Positions 43,648-53,661 are shown, numbered from the stretch's first letter. The stretch is DNA of 64,000 nt from an uncultured Kineothrix sp. (GCA_910588855.1 CAJUSR010000006.1:75681-139680), one strand, 5' to 3'. Notes: a model not told the origin generated them from the letters alone. Made by a program: numbers and translations.

Positions 43648-46347
43648 TTGAAACATCTGCAATTTATTAATACAAACGGTAATTTTATAATGGAGAATCC
43701 AGAAAACACCAGTTATCTGTACTTTCCGCTCGCCTCGGAAACCGGATTGAAAAGCGCCATCACGCCAAATCTTGGCGGCGATGCCAAACTCAATCAGGAC
43801 AGCTTCCTTCTGGAACCCGTCAGTGTTGAAAATCTGCACAACAACCGTTCCGTACGTAATTTCTGGTGCGCGATTGATGACGGCGGCATCTACTCGGCCG
43901 CCGGGACTTCCCCCGCACAGGAAGCCGCCAAGTTTTCCTCAGACCAGGATAAAAGCAGACTGACGGCCGGATTTATGTGGCATATTATGGAAAGAACCTC
44001 ACAAACATTCCAGATTGCCTCTACGGTAACTTCTTTTATTCCTTATAACAATAACGTAGAAGTCATGCATGTGGCTATTCGGAACCAATCGGAAGCATGC
44101 CGGACGATAACCGCTTATTCTGCTATCCCTATCTATGGAAGAAGCGCAGATAACTTGCGGGACCACCGCCATGTCACTTCCCTCCTACACCGCATCGAAG
44201 TAACGGAAAACAGCATACTGGTATGCCCTGCCATGTCCTTTGACGAAAGAGGGCATCAAAGGAACTACCGCACATATTACGTATCGGGATGCACAGGCAG
44301 CGGAGCCGCGCCTGTAAGTTTTTATCCAACCGTTGAGGATTTTATCGGCGAAGGCGGATCCTATACCCATCCCCGTTCCATATACGAACATCGGGAAGGA
44401 TGTCCTGCTTTCCGCCGCTTTGACGGAAAAGAGGCTATGGGCGCTTTCCGCTTTGGAACAATTACCCTTTCTCCCGGCGAAAGCGCAGAATACATTGTTC
44501 TTCTCGGCGCGGAGGATGATCGTGAAAAGATTTTTGACATTTTATCTAAATACGACACCTCCTCCAAGGTACGTATGGAGCTGGAAAAAACAAAAAAATA
44601 TTGGGAGCAGAAAGTAAACGTCGCATTTCATACAGGCAATACGGATTTTGACCATCTGATGAAATGGATCAGCTTCCAGCCGTTTCTGCGCCGCCTGTTC
44701 GGTTGCTCCTTTCTTCCTCATCACGATTACGGGCGCGGAGGCAGGGGCTGGCGCGATCTCTGGCAGGATTGCCTATCCCTGCTTCTGATGGATCCCCAGA
44801 ATGTCGGCGAAATGATTGTCAAAAATTACGGCGGCGTCCGAATCGATGGAACCAATGCTACCATCATCGGAAACGGGGACGGTAATTTCCTTGCGGACAG
44901 AAACGGCATTGCCCGCGTCTGGATGGATCACGCCCTCTGGCCCCTGATGACAACCAAACTCTATATAGACCAGACCGGTGACATTGATATCTTATATAAA
45001 GAAGCTCCCTATTTTAAAGATGCCCAGGCATTGCGCGGCACTGACACCGATACGCTTTGGCACGATGCATATGGCAGCCGGCAGCGGGCAGAAGACGGAT
45101 CTGTCTATGCCGGAAGCATTCTGGAGCACCTCCTGATCCAGCAGCTTACTGCTTTTTACGAAGTTGGAGAGCATAATATCTGCCGTCTCAGAGACGCGGA
45201 CTGGAACGATGCCCTGGATATGGCGGCAGAACGCGGGGAAAGCGTCGCTTTTACCTGTGCATATGCCGGAAACCTGAGGGATCTCGCCTCCATTATACAA
45301 TCGCTGGACCTCCGGCGGCCAGGGCAGTCCGTAGAGCTTCTGGAAGAAATTACAACCCTGTTGGACATGGATGCCTCGGTCTTTGGCGATATAGCCGCCA
45401 AACAGAAGACTCTGGAAAAATATATGAATCAATGCAAACATCATATCAGCGGCAGGCGCATCCGTGTCGCCCTTTCCTCCCTGACTTCCAACCTGATGCA
45501 AAAAGCCGTCTGGCTCACCGATTTTATCCGAAGCCAGGAGTGGATAGAAGGCCCGGACCGGGAGGGCTGGTTCAATAGCTATTACGATAACCACGGCCGC
45601 GCGGTGGACGGCTTCCAACCGGATCACGTGCGCATGATGCTGACCGGCCAGGTCTTCTCCATCATGAGCCATATCGCCGACCAGGAGCAAATTGCCAAAA
45701 TAACCAAAAGCGCCGACCACTATCTTTATTCACCGGAAATTGGAGGCTACCGCTTAAATACCGATTTTCATGAACTGAAATTCGATATGGGACGCATGTT
45801 TGGATTTGCATATGGAGAAAAAGAAAACGGCGCCGTATTCTCCCATATGACCGTCATGTATGCCAACGCACTATACCGCCGGGGATTTGCCGCGGAAGGA
45901 TGGAAGGCTCTGAAAGCTCTTGCGGACGCGGTCCTTCACTTTGAAACCAGCCGGATTTATCCGGGGATCCCCGAATATTTCCGCAGCGACGGACGCGGCA
46001 TGTACCACTATCTAACTGGCGCTGCCAGCTGGTATATGCTTACTATGATCACTGAGGCCTTCGGCGTACGTGGTTCTTCCGGCGATCTGGTACTATATCC
46101 GAAGCTTCTGGCCGGGCAGTTTGACACCGAAGGAACAGCCTCAATCTGCCTTTCCTTCGCCGGCAAAAAACTATGCATTACCTATATCAACAAATCCGGC
46201 CTCGACTATGGTTCCTATACCGTATCCGCCGCTTCCTGCAATGGGGTCAAACTGGATATCCGCGAGCATTCTTATGCCATAATCCCAAAAGAAATGCTCT
46301 CTGCGCTCTCCGACGGAACAAATAAAGTTACCGTGGCTCTTCTATAG
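43648..46347 (+). CDS. GH94 family phosphorylase, probably 1,2-beta-oligoglucan phosphorylase-like
   Basis: 899 residues. The opening ENPENTSYLYFPLASE, the segment AIPIYGRSADNLRDHRHVTSLLHRI and GRGWRDLWQD with RIDGTNATIIGNGDGNFLADRNG are features I associate with the 1,2-beta-oligoglucan branch of GH94; the catalytic acid lies in RDADWNDALDMA (about 513-524). Phosphorolysis would release alpha-glucose 1-phosphate from beta-glucan oligosaccharides. The assignment to the 1,2-linkage rests on pattern memory and on the gene order (ABC transporter, GH3), which resembles a Listeria cluster; cellobiose-type activity is possible. The start is TTG at 43648, 11 bases after AGGAGG, and overlaps a three-codon mini-ORF. 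No signal peptide. Confidence 0.78.
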   Translation: MKHLQFINTNGNFIMENPENTSYLYFPLASETGLKSAITPNLGGDAKLNQDSFLLEPVSVENLHNNRSVRNFWCAIDDGGIYSAAGTSPAQEAAKFSSDQDKSRLTAGFMWHIMERTSQTFQIASTVTSFIPYNNNVEVMHVAIRNQSEACRTITAYSAIPIYGRSADNLRDHRHVTSLLHRIEVTENSILVCPAMSFDERGHQRNYRTYYVSGCTGSGAAPVSFYPTVEDFIGEGGSYTHPRSIYEHREGCPAFRRFDGKEAMGAFRFGTITLSPGESAEYIVLLGAEDDREKIFDILSKYDTSSKVRMELEKTKKYWEQKVNVAFHTGNTDFDHLMKWISFQPFLRRLFGCSFLPHHDYGRGGRGWRDLWQDCLSLLLMDPQNVGEMIVKNYGGVRIDGTNATIIGNGDGNFLADRNGIARVWMDHALWPLMTTKLYIDQTGDIDILYKEAPYFKDAQALRGTDTDTLWHDAYGSRQRAEDGSVYAGSILEHLLIQQLTAFYEVGEHNICRLRDADWNDALDMAAERGESVAFTCAYAGNLRDLASIIQSLDLRRPGQSVELLEEITTLLDMDASVFGDIAAKQKTLEKYMNQCKHHISGRRIRVALSSLTSNLMQKAVWLTDFIRSQEWIEGPDREGWFNSYYDNHGRAVDGFQPDHVRMMLTGQVFSIMSHIADQEQIAKITKSADHYLYSPEIGGYRLNTDFHELKFDMGRMFGFAYGEKENGAVFSHMTVMYANALYRRGFAAEGWKALKALADAVLHFETSRIYPGIPEYFRSDGRGMYHYLTGAASWYMLTMITEAFGVRGSSGDLVLYPKLLAGQFDTEGTASICLSFAGKKLCITYINKSGLDYGSYTVSAASCNGVKLDIREHSYAIIPKEMLSALSDGTNKVTVALL

Positions 46348-46380
46348 ATTTACTAAATAAAAAAGGACAGGTATGACAAT

Positions 46381-48792
46381 ATGAAATATGGATATTTTGA
46401 TGATAAAAATCGGGAGTATGTAATTGAACGGCCGGACACCCCGGCTCCCTGGGTAAATTACCTTGGTTCGCCGGAATACGGGGCGATTATTTCCAACAAT
46501 GCCGGCGGCTATAGTTTTGCCCAGTCCGGCGCAAATGGACGGATATTGCGCTATGTATTCAATCATTTCGACCAGCCGGGACGCTATATATATATTCGGG
46601 ATAACGATTCCGGAGACTACTGGTCTGCTTCCTGGCAGCCCGTTGGGAAAAATCTGGAACTCTATAAGAGCGAATGCCGCCACGGCATAGGATATACCAA
46701 AATGACAGCTGAATATGACGGGATTTCCTCCGAAGCGCTTTATTATGTTCCCTTCGGACAATCCCACGAAGTATGGTCGCTCACCGTCAGCAATCATTCC
46801 CGGAAAACGCGGAATCTTACTCTGACCGGATACGCGGAATTTACCAATCACAGCAACTATGAACAGGATCAGGTCAATCTCCAATACTCGCTGTTCATTA
46901 CCCGGACGCTCTTTTCCCAAAACCGCATTATGCAGGAAATTCATGGAAACCTGGACGCGCTTCCCTCCGACCGGCAAGTGGACAGGAAAAATGTAACCGA
47001 ACGTTTCTTCGGCCTCGCCGGTGCCGAAACGGATTCCTATTGTGGAGACAAATCCTCCTTTCTCGGCAAATACCGCGGATATGGCAATCCGCTGGGCGTA
47101 GAAGTCGGAAATCTTGGCAATATCACCAGCTATAATGAAAATTCCTGCGGAGCCCTCTCCTGCCGCATTACATTGCTGCCAGGAGAAACAAAGACAGTCG
47201 CTTTTCTTCTTGGCATGAAGCCCTCAGAGCAGGCGCATTCCATAATATGTTCCTATGAAAATACGGACCAAAGGATACGCAAGGAACTGGAAATGCTGAA
47301 AGAAGACTGGAGCCAAAAACTGGAGAATCTATCGGTCAGCACCCCCAGCCAGGAATTTAACACCATGCTAAACACATGGAATGCTTACAATTGTTTCATG
47401 ACCTTTATCTGGTCGCGGGCCGCCTCCTTCATCTATTGCGGGCTCCGCAACGGTTATGGCTACCGAGATACTGTCCAGGATATCCAGGGCATCATCCATC
47501 TGGCCCCCGAAATGGCATTGGAAAAGATTCGTTTTATGCTTTCGGCACAGGTTGACAATGGCGGCGGGCTTCCACTGGTAAAATTTACCCATAATCCCGG
47601 TCATGAAGATACGCCTGAAGATGCTTCTTATGTTCAGGAAACCGGGCATCCGGCCTACCGAGCCGACGACGCGCTCTGGCTGTTCCCTACCGTTTATAAA
47701 TACATCGCAGAAACAGGAAATACGGCATTCCTTGACGAAGTAATTCCATTTGCAAACAAAGGGGAAGGCAGCGTTTACGAGCATCTCAAGAGAGCCGTGC
47801 AATTTTCTTTTGACCATCTTGGAAGCCACGGAATGCCAGCCGGGCTATATGCCGATTGGAATGACTGCCTCCGCCTTGGCGCAGGAGGCGAATCCTCCTT
47901 CGTTGCTATGCAGTTTTATTACTCTATGATTATTTTAAAGCGTTTTTCCGATTATAAGGGTGATACGGATTACACCCGCTACCTGGACGAAAAGCTTTTA
48001 GAAACCGGCGCCCTTATTCAGAAGCTATGCTGGGACAAAGACCGCTTTATCCGGGGGTATACAGAAGCCGGGGACAAGATCGGCGCAGCGTCGGATCCGG
48101 AAGCCAATATGTGGCTGAACCCGCAAAGCTGGGCGGTAATCAGCGGGCTTGCCTCCAAAGAACAGTCGGATGCCGCATTAAATAACGTATACCAATATTT
48201 GAATACGCCGTATGGGGCCATTTTGATGGATCCGCCTTATCATGCCCATGCCTTTGAGGGTGCGCTGGCGGTAATTTATAACCAGGGAACAAAAGAAAAC
48301 GCGGGTATCTTTTCCCAGTCCCAAGGATGGCTTATCCTGGCGGAAGCGCTGTGCGGGCATGGAGAAAGGGCTTTTACCTATTTTATGGAAAACGCCCCTG
48401 CCGCCCAGAATGACAGGGCGGATATCCGTCGTCTGGAACCTTACTGTTATGGGCAATTCACTGAGGGAAAAGCCAGCGAACACTTCGGCCGTTCCCACGT
48501 CCACTGGCTAACCGGCACCGCCTCCACCGTTATGGTCGGATGCGTGGAAGGAATCCTCGGTCTCCGCCCTGATCTGCAGGGACTCCGCCTGGCTCCATCC
48601 ATCCCAAAAAGCTGGAAAAAATTTGAAATTCATAAGAAGTTCCGGGGAAAACAGCTCCACATCCTGGTAGAAAATCCAAACCAAAAAGAATCCGGCTTCA
48701 CGAAGCTTATCCTGAACGGTACGGAACTTTTCGACAATTACATTCCTGCAGAACTTCTGCACGAAGACAATGAAATTAAACTTATACTCTGA
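46381..48792 (+). CDS. GH94 family phosphorylase (cellobiose phosphorylase-like)
   Basis: 803 residues, the length of cellobiose and chitobiose phosphorylases. The start MKYGYFDDKNREYVI and PWVNYLGSPEYGAIISNNAGGYSF are characteristic. The catalytic acid is in YADWNDCLRLGAGGESSFVAMQ (about 484-505), and GYRDTVQDIQGI lies near 360. It should cleave a short beta-linked disaccharide with phosphate in the cytosol; the exact sugar is not readable. It follows the larger GH94 gene by 33 bases. Its ATG overlaps the stop of a mini-ORF ATG ACA ATA TGA. Confidence 0.85.
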   Translation: MKYGYFDDKNREYVIERPDTPAPWVNYLGSPEYGAIISNNAGGYSFAQSGANGRILRYVFNHFDQPGRYIYIRDNDSGDYWSASWQPVGKNLELYKSECRHGIGYTKMTAEYDGISSEALYYVPFGQSHEVWSLTVSNHSRKTRNLTLTGYAEFTNHSNYEQDQVNLQYSLFITRTLFSQNRIMQEIHGNLDALPSDRQVDRKNVTERFFGLAGAETDSYCGDKSSFLGKYRGYGNPLGVEVGNLGNITSYNENSCGALSCRITLLPGETKTVAFLLGMKPSEQAHSIICSYENTDQRIRKELEMLKEDWSQKLENLSVSTPSQEFNTMLNTWNAYNCFMTFIWSRAASFIYCGLRNGYGYRDTVQDIQGIIHLAPEMALEKIRFMLSAQVDNGGGLPLVKFTHNPGHEDTPEDASYVQETGHPAYRADDALWLFPTVYKYIAETGNTAFLDEVIPFANKGEGSVYEHLKRAVQFSFDHLGSHGMPAGLYADWNDCLRLGAGGESSFVAMQFYYSMIILKRFSDYKGDTDYTRYLDEKLLETGALIQKLCWDKDRFIRGYTEAGDKIGAASDPEANMWLNPQSWAVISGLASKEQSDAALNNVYQYLNTPYGAILMDPPYHAHAFEGALAVIYNQGTKENAGIFSQSQGWLILAEALCGHGERAFTYFMENAPAAQNDRADIRRLEPYCYGQFTEGKASEHFGRSHVHWLTGTASTVMVGCVEGILGLRPDLQGLRLAPSIPKSWKKFEIHKKFRGKQLHILVENPNQKESGFTKLILNGTELFDNYIPAELLHEDNEIKLIL

Positions 48793-48893
48793 CCGCCAAA
48801 CAACGGATTCCAGGCTTTGTCAGCCATCCTTATGTTCGGCAAATGCTGCTACATTCCGTAAGTCAGCTTATTACAACAGAAATTGCTACAAAA

Positions 48894-48921
48894 GGAGCTG
48901 CCACTTTCATGTGGCGGCTCC
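48894..48921. terminator. Hairpin between convergent GH94 and AraC genes
   Basis: GGAGCTGCCAC (48894-48904) pairs with GTGGCGGCTCC (48911-48921), one G-U. On the minus strand TTTT follows, so it ends the AraC-type gene, whose stop codon lies inside the stem. Confidence 0.75.
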
Positions 48922-49692
48922 TGTATCGTTTCCATTATCCGGTATCCCCGTATTCCATTGTACCATATAATTTTCATCCCTGTATTTTTTCGGCGTTACT
49001 CCCACCGTTTCCCTGAATTGCTGTATAAAATGGCTCTGGGATGAGAAGGATAATCTGTTTGCAATCTCAATCATGGAATAATCGCTGAACCGCAGAAGGT
49101 TTTTGGCTATCGCAATCTTCTGCTCACGGATATATTCACTTACAGATACGCCCGTCTCCTTCTTAAATAAACGGGACAAATAGCTGGCAGACACACCAAA
49201 CTCATCCGCCAGATCCTCGATGGTGATTCTGTCTTTAATATGGGAGTATATATATTCCTTACATGCATTAATATGTCTGGAATTTGTATCTTTCCTGAGG
49301 TATCTGTTCATTTTCTCTGTATAATCCAATACCATTTTATCATGCAGCTTCCGCACTCCCTGTACTGTATGAATATCATCCAGTTTCTGAATATAAAAAT
49401 CACTCAGCCGAAACGCCTGTTCCAGCTCCATGCCGTTCTGTCTGCATAAGCGAGTCACCATTGCCGTTGTAATAACGAAATGATACTTCAGATTTACTAC
49501 CGGGTCTTTCGACAAAATCCCTACGCCATCGCTCTCTACAAACCTCCCCATTTCGCAGTTTTCCCTTACTGCCCTCACATCTCCTCCGGCTACCGCATGA
49601 TAAAACAAAAATTCTTCCGACGGCTGCCTGTGTTCCATTTCATCTATATCGTCTCCGGACTCAAAAAGAAGCCATTCATTCCCATAACTCAT
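48907..49692 (-). CDS. AraC-family transcriptional regulator
   Basis: About 261 residues. The C-terminal 100 residues carry two helix-turn-helix motifs: ITIEDLADEFGVSASYLSRLFKKETGVSVSEYI and YSMIEIANRLSFSSQSHFIQQFRETVGVTPKKYR. The N-terminal 150 residues are helical rather than a cupin and resemble the ligand region seen with some sugar-responsive AraC proteins. It is encoded right after the GH94 genes, convergently, and may control the cluster through the inverted repeat upstream. The ATG at 49692 follows GGAGG by 11 bases. Confidence 0.85.
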   Translation of the reverse strand: MSYGNEWLLFESGDDIDEMEHRQPSEEFLFYHAVAGGDVRAVRENCEMGRFVESDGVGILSKDPVVNLKYHFVITTAMVTRLCRQNGMELEQAFRLSDFYIQKLDDIHTVQGVRKLHDKMVLDYTEKMNRYLRKDTNSRHINACKEYIYSHIKDRITIEDLADEFGVSASYLSRLFKKETGVSVSEYIREQKIAIAKNLLRFSDYSMIEIANRLSFSSQSHFIQQFRETVGVTPKKYRDENYMVQWNTGIPDNGNDTGAAT

Positions 49693-49886
49693 ATATGCCA
49701 GCACCTCCACATAATCTACAGGTAGTTTTTAAAGGAAAACCTCTGATTGTTCTTCGTATACTTTCAGGGGATCCACTTTCGCCGCGACGGGTTCTTTCTT
49801 CCTATGCCTGATGCCATTATGTCATATGCTGTTCTTAATTACAAGATGTATTTCATCCGCCTTATCTTTAAAAACATTCTTAGCCC

Positions 49887-50744
49887 TTATTCTAAAACCC
49901 CCATCCGTTTCATCTCATAATATATGCCGTCGTCCTCCACATTCCCGCAGACGATATCCGCCATTTCCTTCAGCTCGTCGCAGGCGTTCCCCATCGCTAT
50001 ACTGATATGGGCATACTTCATCATCCCATAATCATTCATGCTGTCGCCGAAGGCGACGGTATCTTCTGCATCTGCCCCGAAATAACGGCATATTATATCC
50101 ATCCCCTTGCCCTTATCTATTCCCTTTCTTATAATTTCCCCATTAAAGCAAGAGACGCTTCCCTTATAGACATGTACGGCATATTCAAATCTATCCCCGA
50201 GATAAGGCTTCGTTTTCTCAATCGCTTCCAAAGTCGTACTGGTAAAACATATTTTATATGCCCCTTTTTTAGGATATTGGTCATACGTCTGAATCCCAAT
50301 CCCTTTTTCAATCTCTTTTTGCATACGAATCAATTCCGAATTACTTTCATCCGGCTTTGCAGCTTTTAAAAGCGCCTCCATCTGCGGGTCGGTATAAATC
50401 CCCTCCGGGCCTTCAATCCTACAATAAATATCATGCTCATGAAACACGGAAAGGCATTCCTGAACCGTTTCTTCCGGGAGAAGACTGTCAAACAACACTT
50501 TCCCTTCCACCTCTACATGCCCTCCGGCACTGGATATTATTCCATCAAACCCAATATCCAAAATATCCCTTCCGATAATTGGCATATTCCTTCCTGTACA
50601 CAAGAAAACCTTATGCCCATTCTCCCTCGCTTCCCGTACCGCCTTCACGGCAAGGGCAGAAGGCGCCGACATGGCAGAAATCAATGTTCCATCAATATCT
50701 AAAAAAATCAGTTTCCTATCCATACCAGTTCTTATGCCTTTCAT
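49887..50744 (-). CDS. Cof-type HAD hydrolase
   Basis: 285 residues. The HAD motifs are KLIFLDIDGTLISA (catalytic Asps), VFLCTGRN, a conserved Lys in the region GIDKGKGMDIICRYFG, and DTVAFGDSMNDYGMMKYA. The cap is of the Cof/type IIB class. These enzymes dephosphorylate sugar phosphates, flavin nucleotides or similar small molecules. The start lies four bases after the PTS gene stop, implying coupling; an internal ATG at 50723 is an alternative and neither has a good ribosome site. Possibly it dephosphorylates the sugar brought in by the PTS. Confidence 0.85.
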   Translation of the reverse strand: MKGIRTGMDRKLIFLDIDGTLISAMSAPSALAVKAVREARENGHKVFLCTGRNMPIIGRDILDIGFDGIISSAGGHVEVEGKVLFDSLLPEETVQECLSVFHEHDIYCRIEGPEGIYTDPQMEALLKAAKPDESNSELIRMQKEIEKGIGIQTYDQYPKKGAYKICFTSTTLEAIEKTKPYLGDRFEYAVHVYKGSVSCFNGEIIRKGIDKGKGMDIICRYFGADAEDTVAFGDSMNDYGMMKYAHISIAMGNACDELKEMADIVCGNVEDDGIYYEMKRMGVLE

Positions 50745-50747
50745 TTC

Positions 50748-52706
50748 TTATTTTTTACAAACGGCAACAATCCCCGTATCCACCCCAATATCACATGGCG
50801 CTGTTTTTTCCAATGTCCTTCCCTGTGGCAAATCCGTAAATATCATGGGAATAACCGTATCATAACCTGCTTTTTCGATTTTCTCTTTCTCAAATTCTAT
50901 CATAAGCTGACCCTTTTTTACAATATCCCCATCTTTTACATGAACCGTAAAAAATTCCCCTTTCAAATTTACTGTATCCACTCCGATATGAATCAATAAC
51001 TCCGTTCCGCAACTGCTTTGGAAGCAAATCGCATGTTTTGTATCAAATACACTGAGAATTACGCCATCCGCCGGCGCATAGACTTTTCCTTCTGCCGGAA
51101 GGACTGCTGTTCCGTCTCCTAACACTTTATTTGCAAAAGTTTCATCTTTTACGTCTTCCATAGCAATCAACTGCCCTTTCGCATATCCGTAGAACTCCTC
51201 TTTCTCCGGAACTTCCGCTGCTATCCGGTTTTCCTCTGTTTCCTCCATTTGCAACTTTTCCTGTAATTTATTGTTACCCGCACCGGAACTATCTTCCTGT
51301 GGTTTATCCATAAACCTGCCTAACAGTAAAGTCATAAGGAAACCGCCCGTTATCGCTACACCATGCGCAATAATATAATTGACATATCCGTTACCCACCG
51401 GGTCGGCAAGGGCAATCCCGGGAACTACCGTAGTGCCGAAGCCAACAGCCGCCAAATTAGTAAGATACACTACTACACCGCCTAAAGCGCCTCCGATACA
51501 GCCACCGATAATTGGGAAACGATACCTTAAATTAATACCAAACAGCGCCGGTTCCGTAATGCCAAATAATACAGACACAAAACTCGGGATACACAATTCC
51601 CTGATTTTAGTATTTTTCTTGTGGAGAAACAAATATCCCAGTACAGCGCCTCCTTGGGCAATAATTGCTACTGACATCAAGGGATTTAAGAAGTTCCTTC
51701 CCGTATCAGCCAGAAGCTGAGCCTCAATAGCTCCAAAGATATGGTGCAGACCGGTAATTACCACCAACTGCTGCAGGCCGGAGAATACACTGTAACCAAA
51801 TACTCCCAGATTCTGTGTCATCCAGACAAGAGCATTTGTAATCCCAGATGAAAGACCTCTTCCAACCGGTCCAATCACCGTAAACAAAAGCAATGCGCCA
51901 ACCAGAGTTGTAAGCAATGGCGATAAAAGCAGACGGATTACTTCCGGCACCTTTTTTTCAAAAAACTGATCCAGTTTCGCCGTAACAAACCCCATCAATA
52001 GAGCTACTATAATACCACCCTGAAAACCTACAAGCTCTACCCCAAGACCAAATATATGTAAAGTTGTGACCTCTACTGTCCCCTGTGCCGCAGCATAAGC
52101 ATCCGCAAGGCTGTTGCTCAACATAATGCATCCCATCACGATGCCCAGAATGGGCCTTCCGCCAAATCTTTTGCATGCGCTGTATGCCACCGCAAGAGGC
52201 AAAAACCCGAAAATCGCACCGGAAGCAATATTAATCAATGTATTAATCCCGTATAAAGTATCATTCCCGCGGACAAACTCCATATTCCCCAAAACACCGG
52301 AAAGGCCGGTAAGAAGCGCCGCTGCAAGAATCCCCGGCATGATATCCACAAAAACATCCGACAATGCCTTAATCACTCTTTGCAAAGGATTCATTTTCTT
52401 GTTTGCCTCTGTTTTCAAATCGCTCAAACTCATATTTTTCATATTGTTGTTTTCCGCAAACACCGCATAAACATCGTTCACCAGTCCGGCCCCAAAAATA
52501 ATCTGCACCTGATCCCCTGCGACAAATACACCCTTTGCAAGGTCAACATCCTCTATCGCTTTTAAATCCGCCAAATCATTGTCCTTTAAAACAATCCTCA
52601 GCCGTGTGGCGCAATGCGCCACCCCTTGAATATTTTCCCTGCCGCCAACTAACTTTGTAAGCTCTTCGGAAATTTTATCATACCTCAGCCGCTTATTAGC
52701 ATCCAT
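50748..52706 (-). CDS. PTS EIIBCA permease, beta-glucoside/sucrose/trehalose class
   Basis: 652 residues. EIIB with the phospho-Cys is GVAHCATRLRIVL (about 29-41). EIIC with about ten helices follows (GLHHIFGAIEAQL near 330, FGITEPALFGINLRY near 390). A C-terminal EIIA of the glucose type has LLIHIGVDTVNLKGEFF (about 575-591). It imports and phosphorylates a sugar, probably a disaccharide; the EIIC resembles sucrose and trehalose carriers but the substrate is not fixed. No phospho-glycosidase is next to it; a HAD phosphatase is. GGAGGAG precedes the start. Confidence 0.88.
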   Translation of the reverse strand: MDANKRLRYDKISEELTKLVGGRENIQGVAHCATRLRIVLKDNDLADLKAIEDVDLAKGVFVAGDQVQIIFGAGLVNDVYAVFAENNNMKNMSLSDLKTEANKKMNPLQRVIKALSDVFVDIMPGILAAALLTGLSGVLGNMEFVRGNDTLYGINTLINIASGAIFGFLPLAVAYSACKRFGGRPILGIVMGCIMLSNSLADAYAAAQGTVEVTTLHIFGLGVELVGFQGGIIVALLMGFVTAKLDQFFEKKVPEVIRLLLSPLLTTLVGALLLFTVIGPVGRGLSSGITNALVWMTQNLGVFGYSVFSGLQQLVVITGLHHIFGAIEAQLLADTGRNFLNPLMSVAIIAQGGAVLGYLFLHKKNTKIRELCIPSFVSVLFGITEPALFGINLRYRFPIIGGCIGGALGGVVVYLTNLAAVGFGTTVVPGIALADPVGNGYVNYIIAHGVAITGGFLMTLLLGRFMDKPQEDSSGAGNNKLQEKLQMEETEENRIAAEVPEKEEFYGYAKGQLIAMEDVKDETFANKVLGDGTAVLPAEGKVYAPADGVILSVFDTKHAICFQSSCGTELLIHIGVDTVNLKGEFFTVHVKDGDIVKKGQLMIEFEKEKIEKAGYDTVIPMIFTDLPQGRTLEKTAPCDIGVDTGIVAVCKK

Positions 52707-52749
52707 TTTATTCTCCTCCTTTTCCTGTGCTTTTTCCTCTTGTAATTCT

Positions 52750-52813
52750 TATTATAGGCATTTATAATAGTTTTTATATGGAAATATGTGACCTCACTAT
52801 TGGCTTTTGTGAC
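52750..52813. promoter_or_regulatory. Divergent promoter region of PTS and AraC genes
   Basis: TATTATA (52750-52756) and TATAATA (52763-52769) form opposed -10-like boxes. TGTGAC occurs at 52787-52792 and 52808-52813, 21 bases apart, fitting an AraC-type double site on one face of the DNA. Confidence 0.45.
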
Positions 52814-52830
52814 GAAATGGAGATGACGGG

Positions 52831-53661
52831 TTGAAGGATTATATTTTTTCCAATGATTTTACAAGGAATATAGATGCTATGATTTACACTTGCGGCTATG
52901 AAAACTGCGTTCCCGGGCACAGCTATGGCCCGGTAATGCGTAATGGTTATTTAATCCACTACGTGTTGAGTGGTTTTGGCATCTATAAAGCAAGAGGAAA
53001 GCTTTTTCATCTGAAGGCAGGCGACGCTTTCCTCATATGCCCGGAGGAACTTATTTATTATGAAGCGGATATGAAACAGCCATGGAGCTATACCTGGATT
53101 GGAATACAGGGAATTAAGGTCAAGAGCTACCTGGAACGCACCTCCCTTTTAGAAAATCTTGTGTTCCATTATGGGCAGGATGACCAGATGCGGCTATGCC
53201 ATGAGAAAATGTTTGAAGCGGATAAAATGGGGGAAAACAAAGACTTAATCATGAACAGCATTATGTATGAATACCTGTTCCTTTTAGCCAGAAAATTCCC
53301 GGGCAGGCATCCTGCAGAAAACAGGAAAAAAACCGGATATGTCGAAAATGCCCTGAAATATATTGAAAGTTCTTATTGCGACCCAATTACCATCCAAGAC
53401 ATCGCCAATCATCTGAGCATTAACCGTTCCTACCTCTCCCGGTTATTTAAATCCATGACCGGCATCTCTATTCAGGATTATCTGCTGGATTACCGGATAC
53501 GCCAAGCCTGCATCCTGCTAAAACACACTGACTTATCCATCCGCACCATTGCCCATTCGGTCAGCTATGTGGATGCTTTATATTTTTCCAAACTTTTCCG
53601 CCATAAAAAGGGAATGGCGCCCAGCGAATACCGCAAGTCAAATATACAATTAACGGATTGA
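52831..53661 (+). CDS. AraC-family regulator with cupin sensor domain
   Basis: 276 residues. The N-terminal half is a cupin sugar-binding domain (YLIHYVLSGFGIYKARGKLFHLKAGDAFLICPEELIYYEAD). The C-terminal half carries the AraC pair of helix-turn-helix motifs (ITIQDIANHLSINRSYLSRLFKSMTGISIQDYL and LSIRTIAHSVSYVDALYFSKLFRHKKGMAPSEYR). It is transcribed divergently from the PTS gene and is the likely activator of it. The start is TTG at 52831 with GGAG eight bases before. A promoter for the next operon overlaps its last codons. Confidence 0.88.
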   Translation: MKDYIFSNDFTRNIDAMIYTCGYENCVPGHSYGPVMRNGYLIHYVLSGFGIYKARGKLFHLKAGDAFLICPEELIYYEADMKQPWSYTWIGIQGIKVKSYLERTSLLENLVFHYGQDDQMRLCHEKMFEADKMGENKDLIMNSIMYEYLFLLARKFPGRHPAENRKKTGYVENALKYIESSYCDPITIQDIANHLSINRSYLSRLFKSMTGISIQDYLLDYRIRQACILLKHTDLSIRTIAHSVSYVDALYFSKLFRHKKGMAPSEYRKSNIQLTD

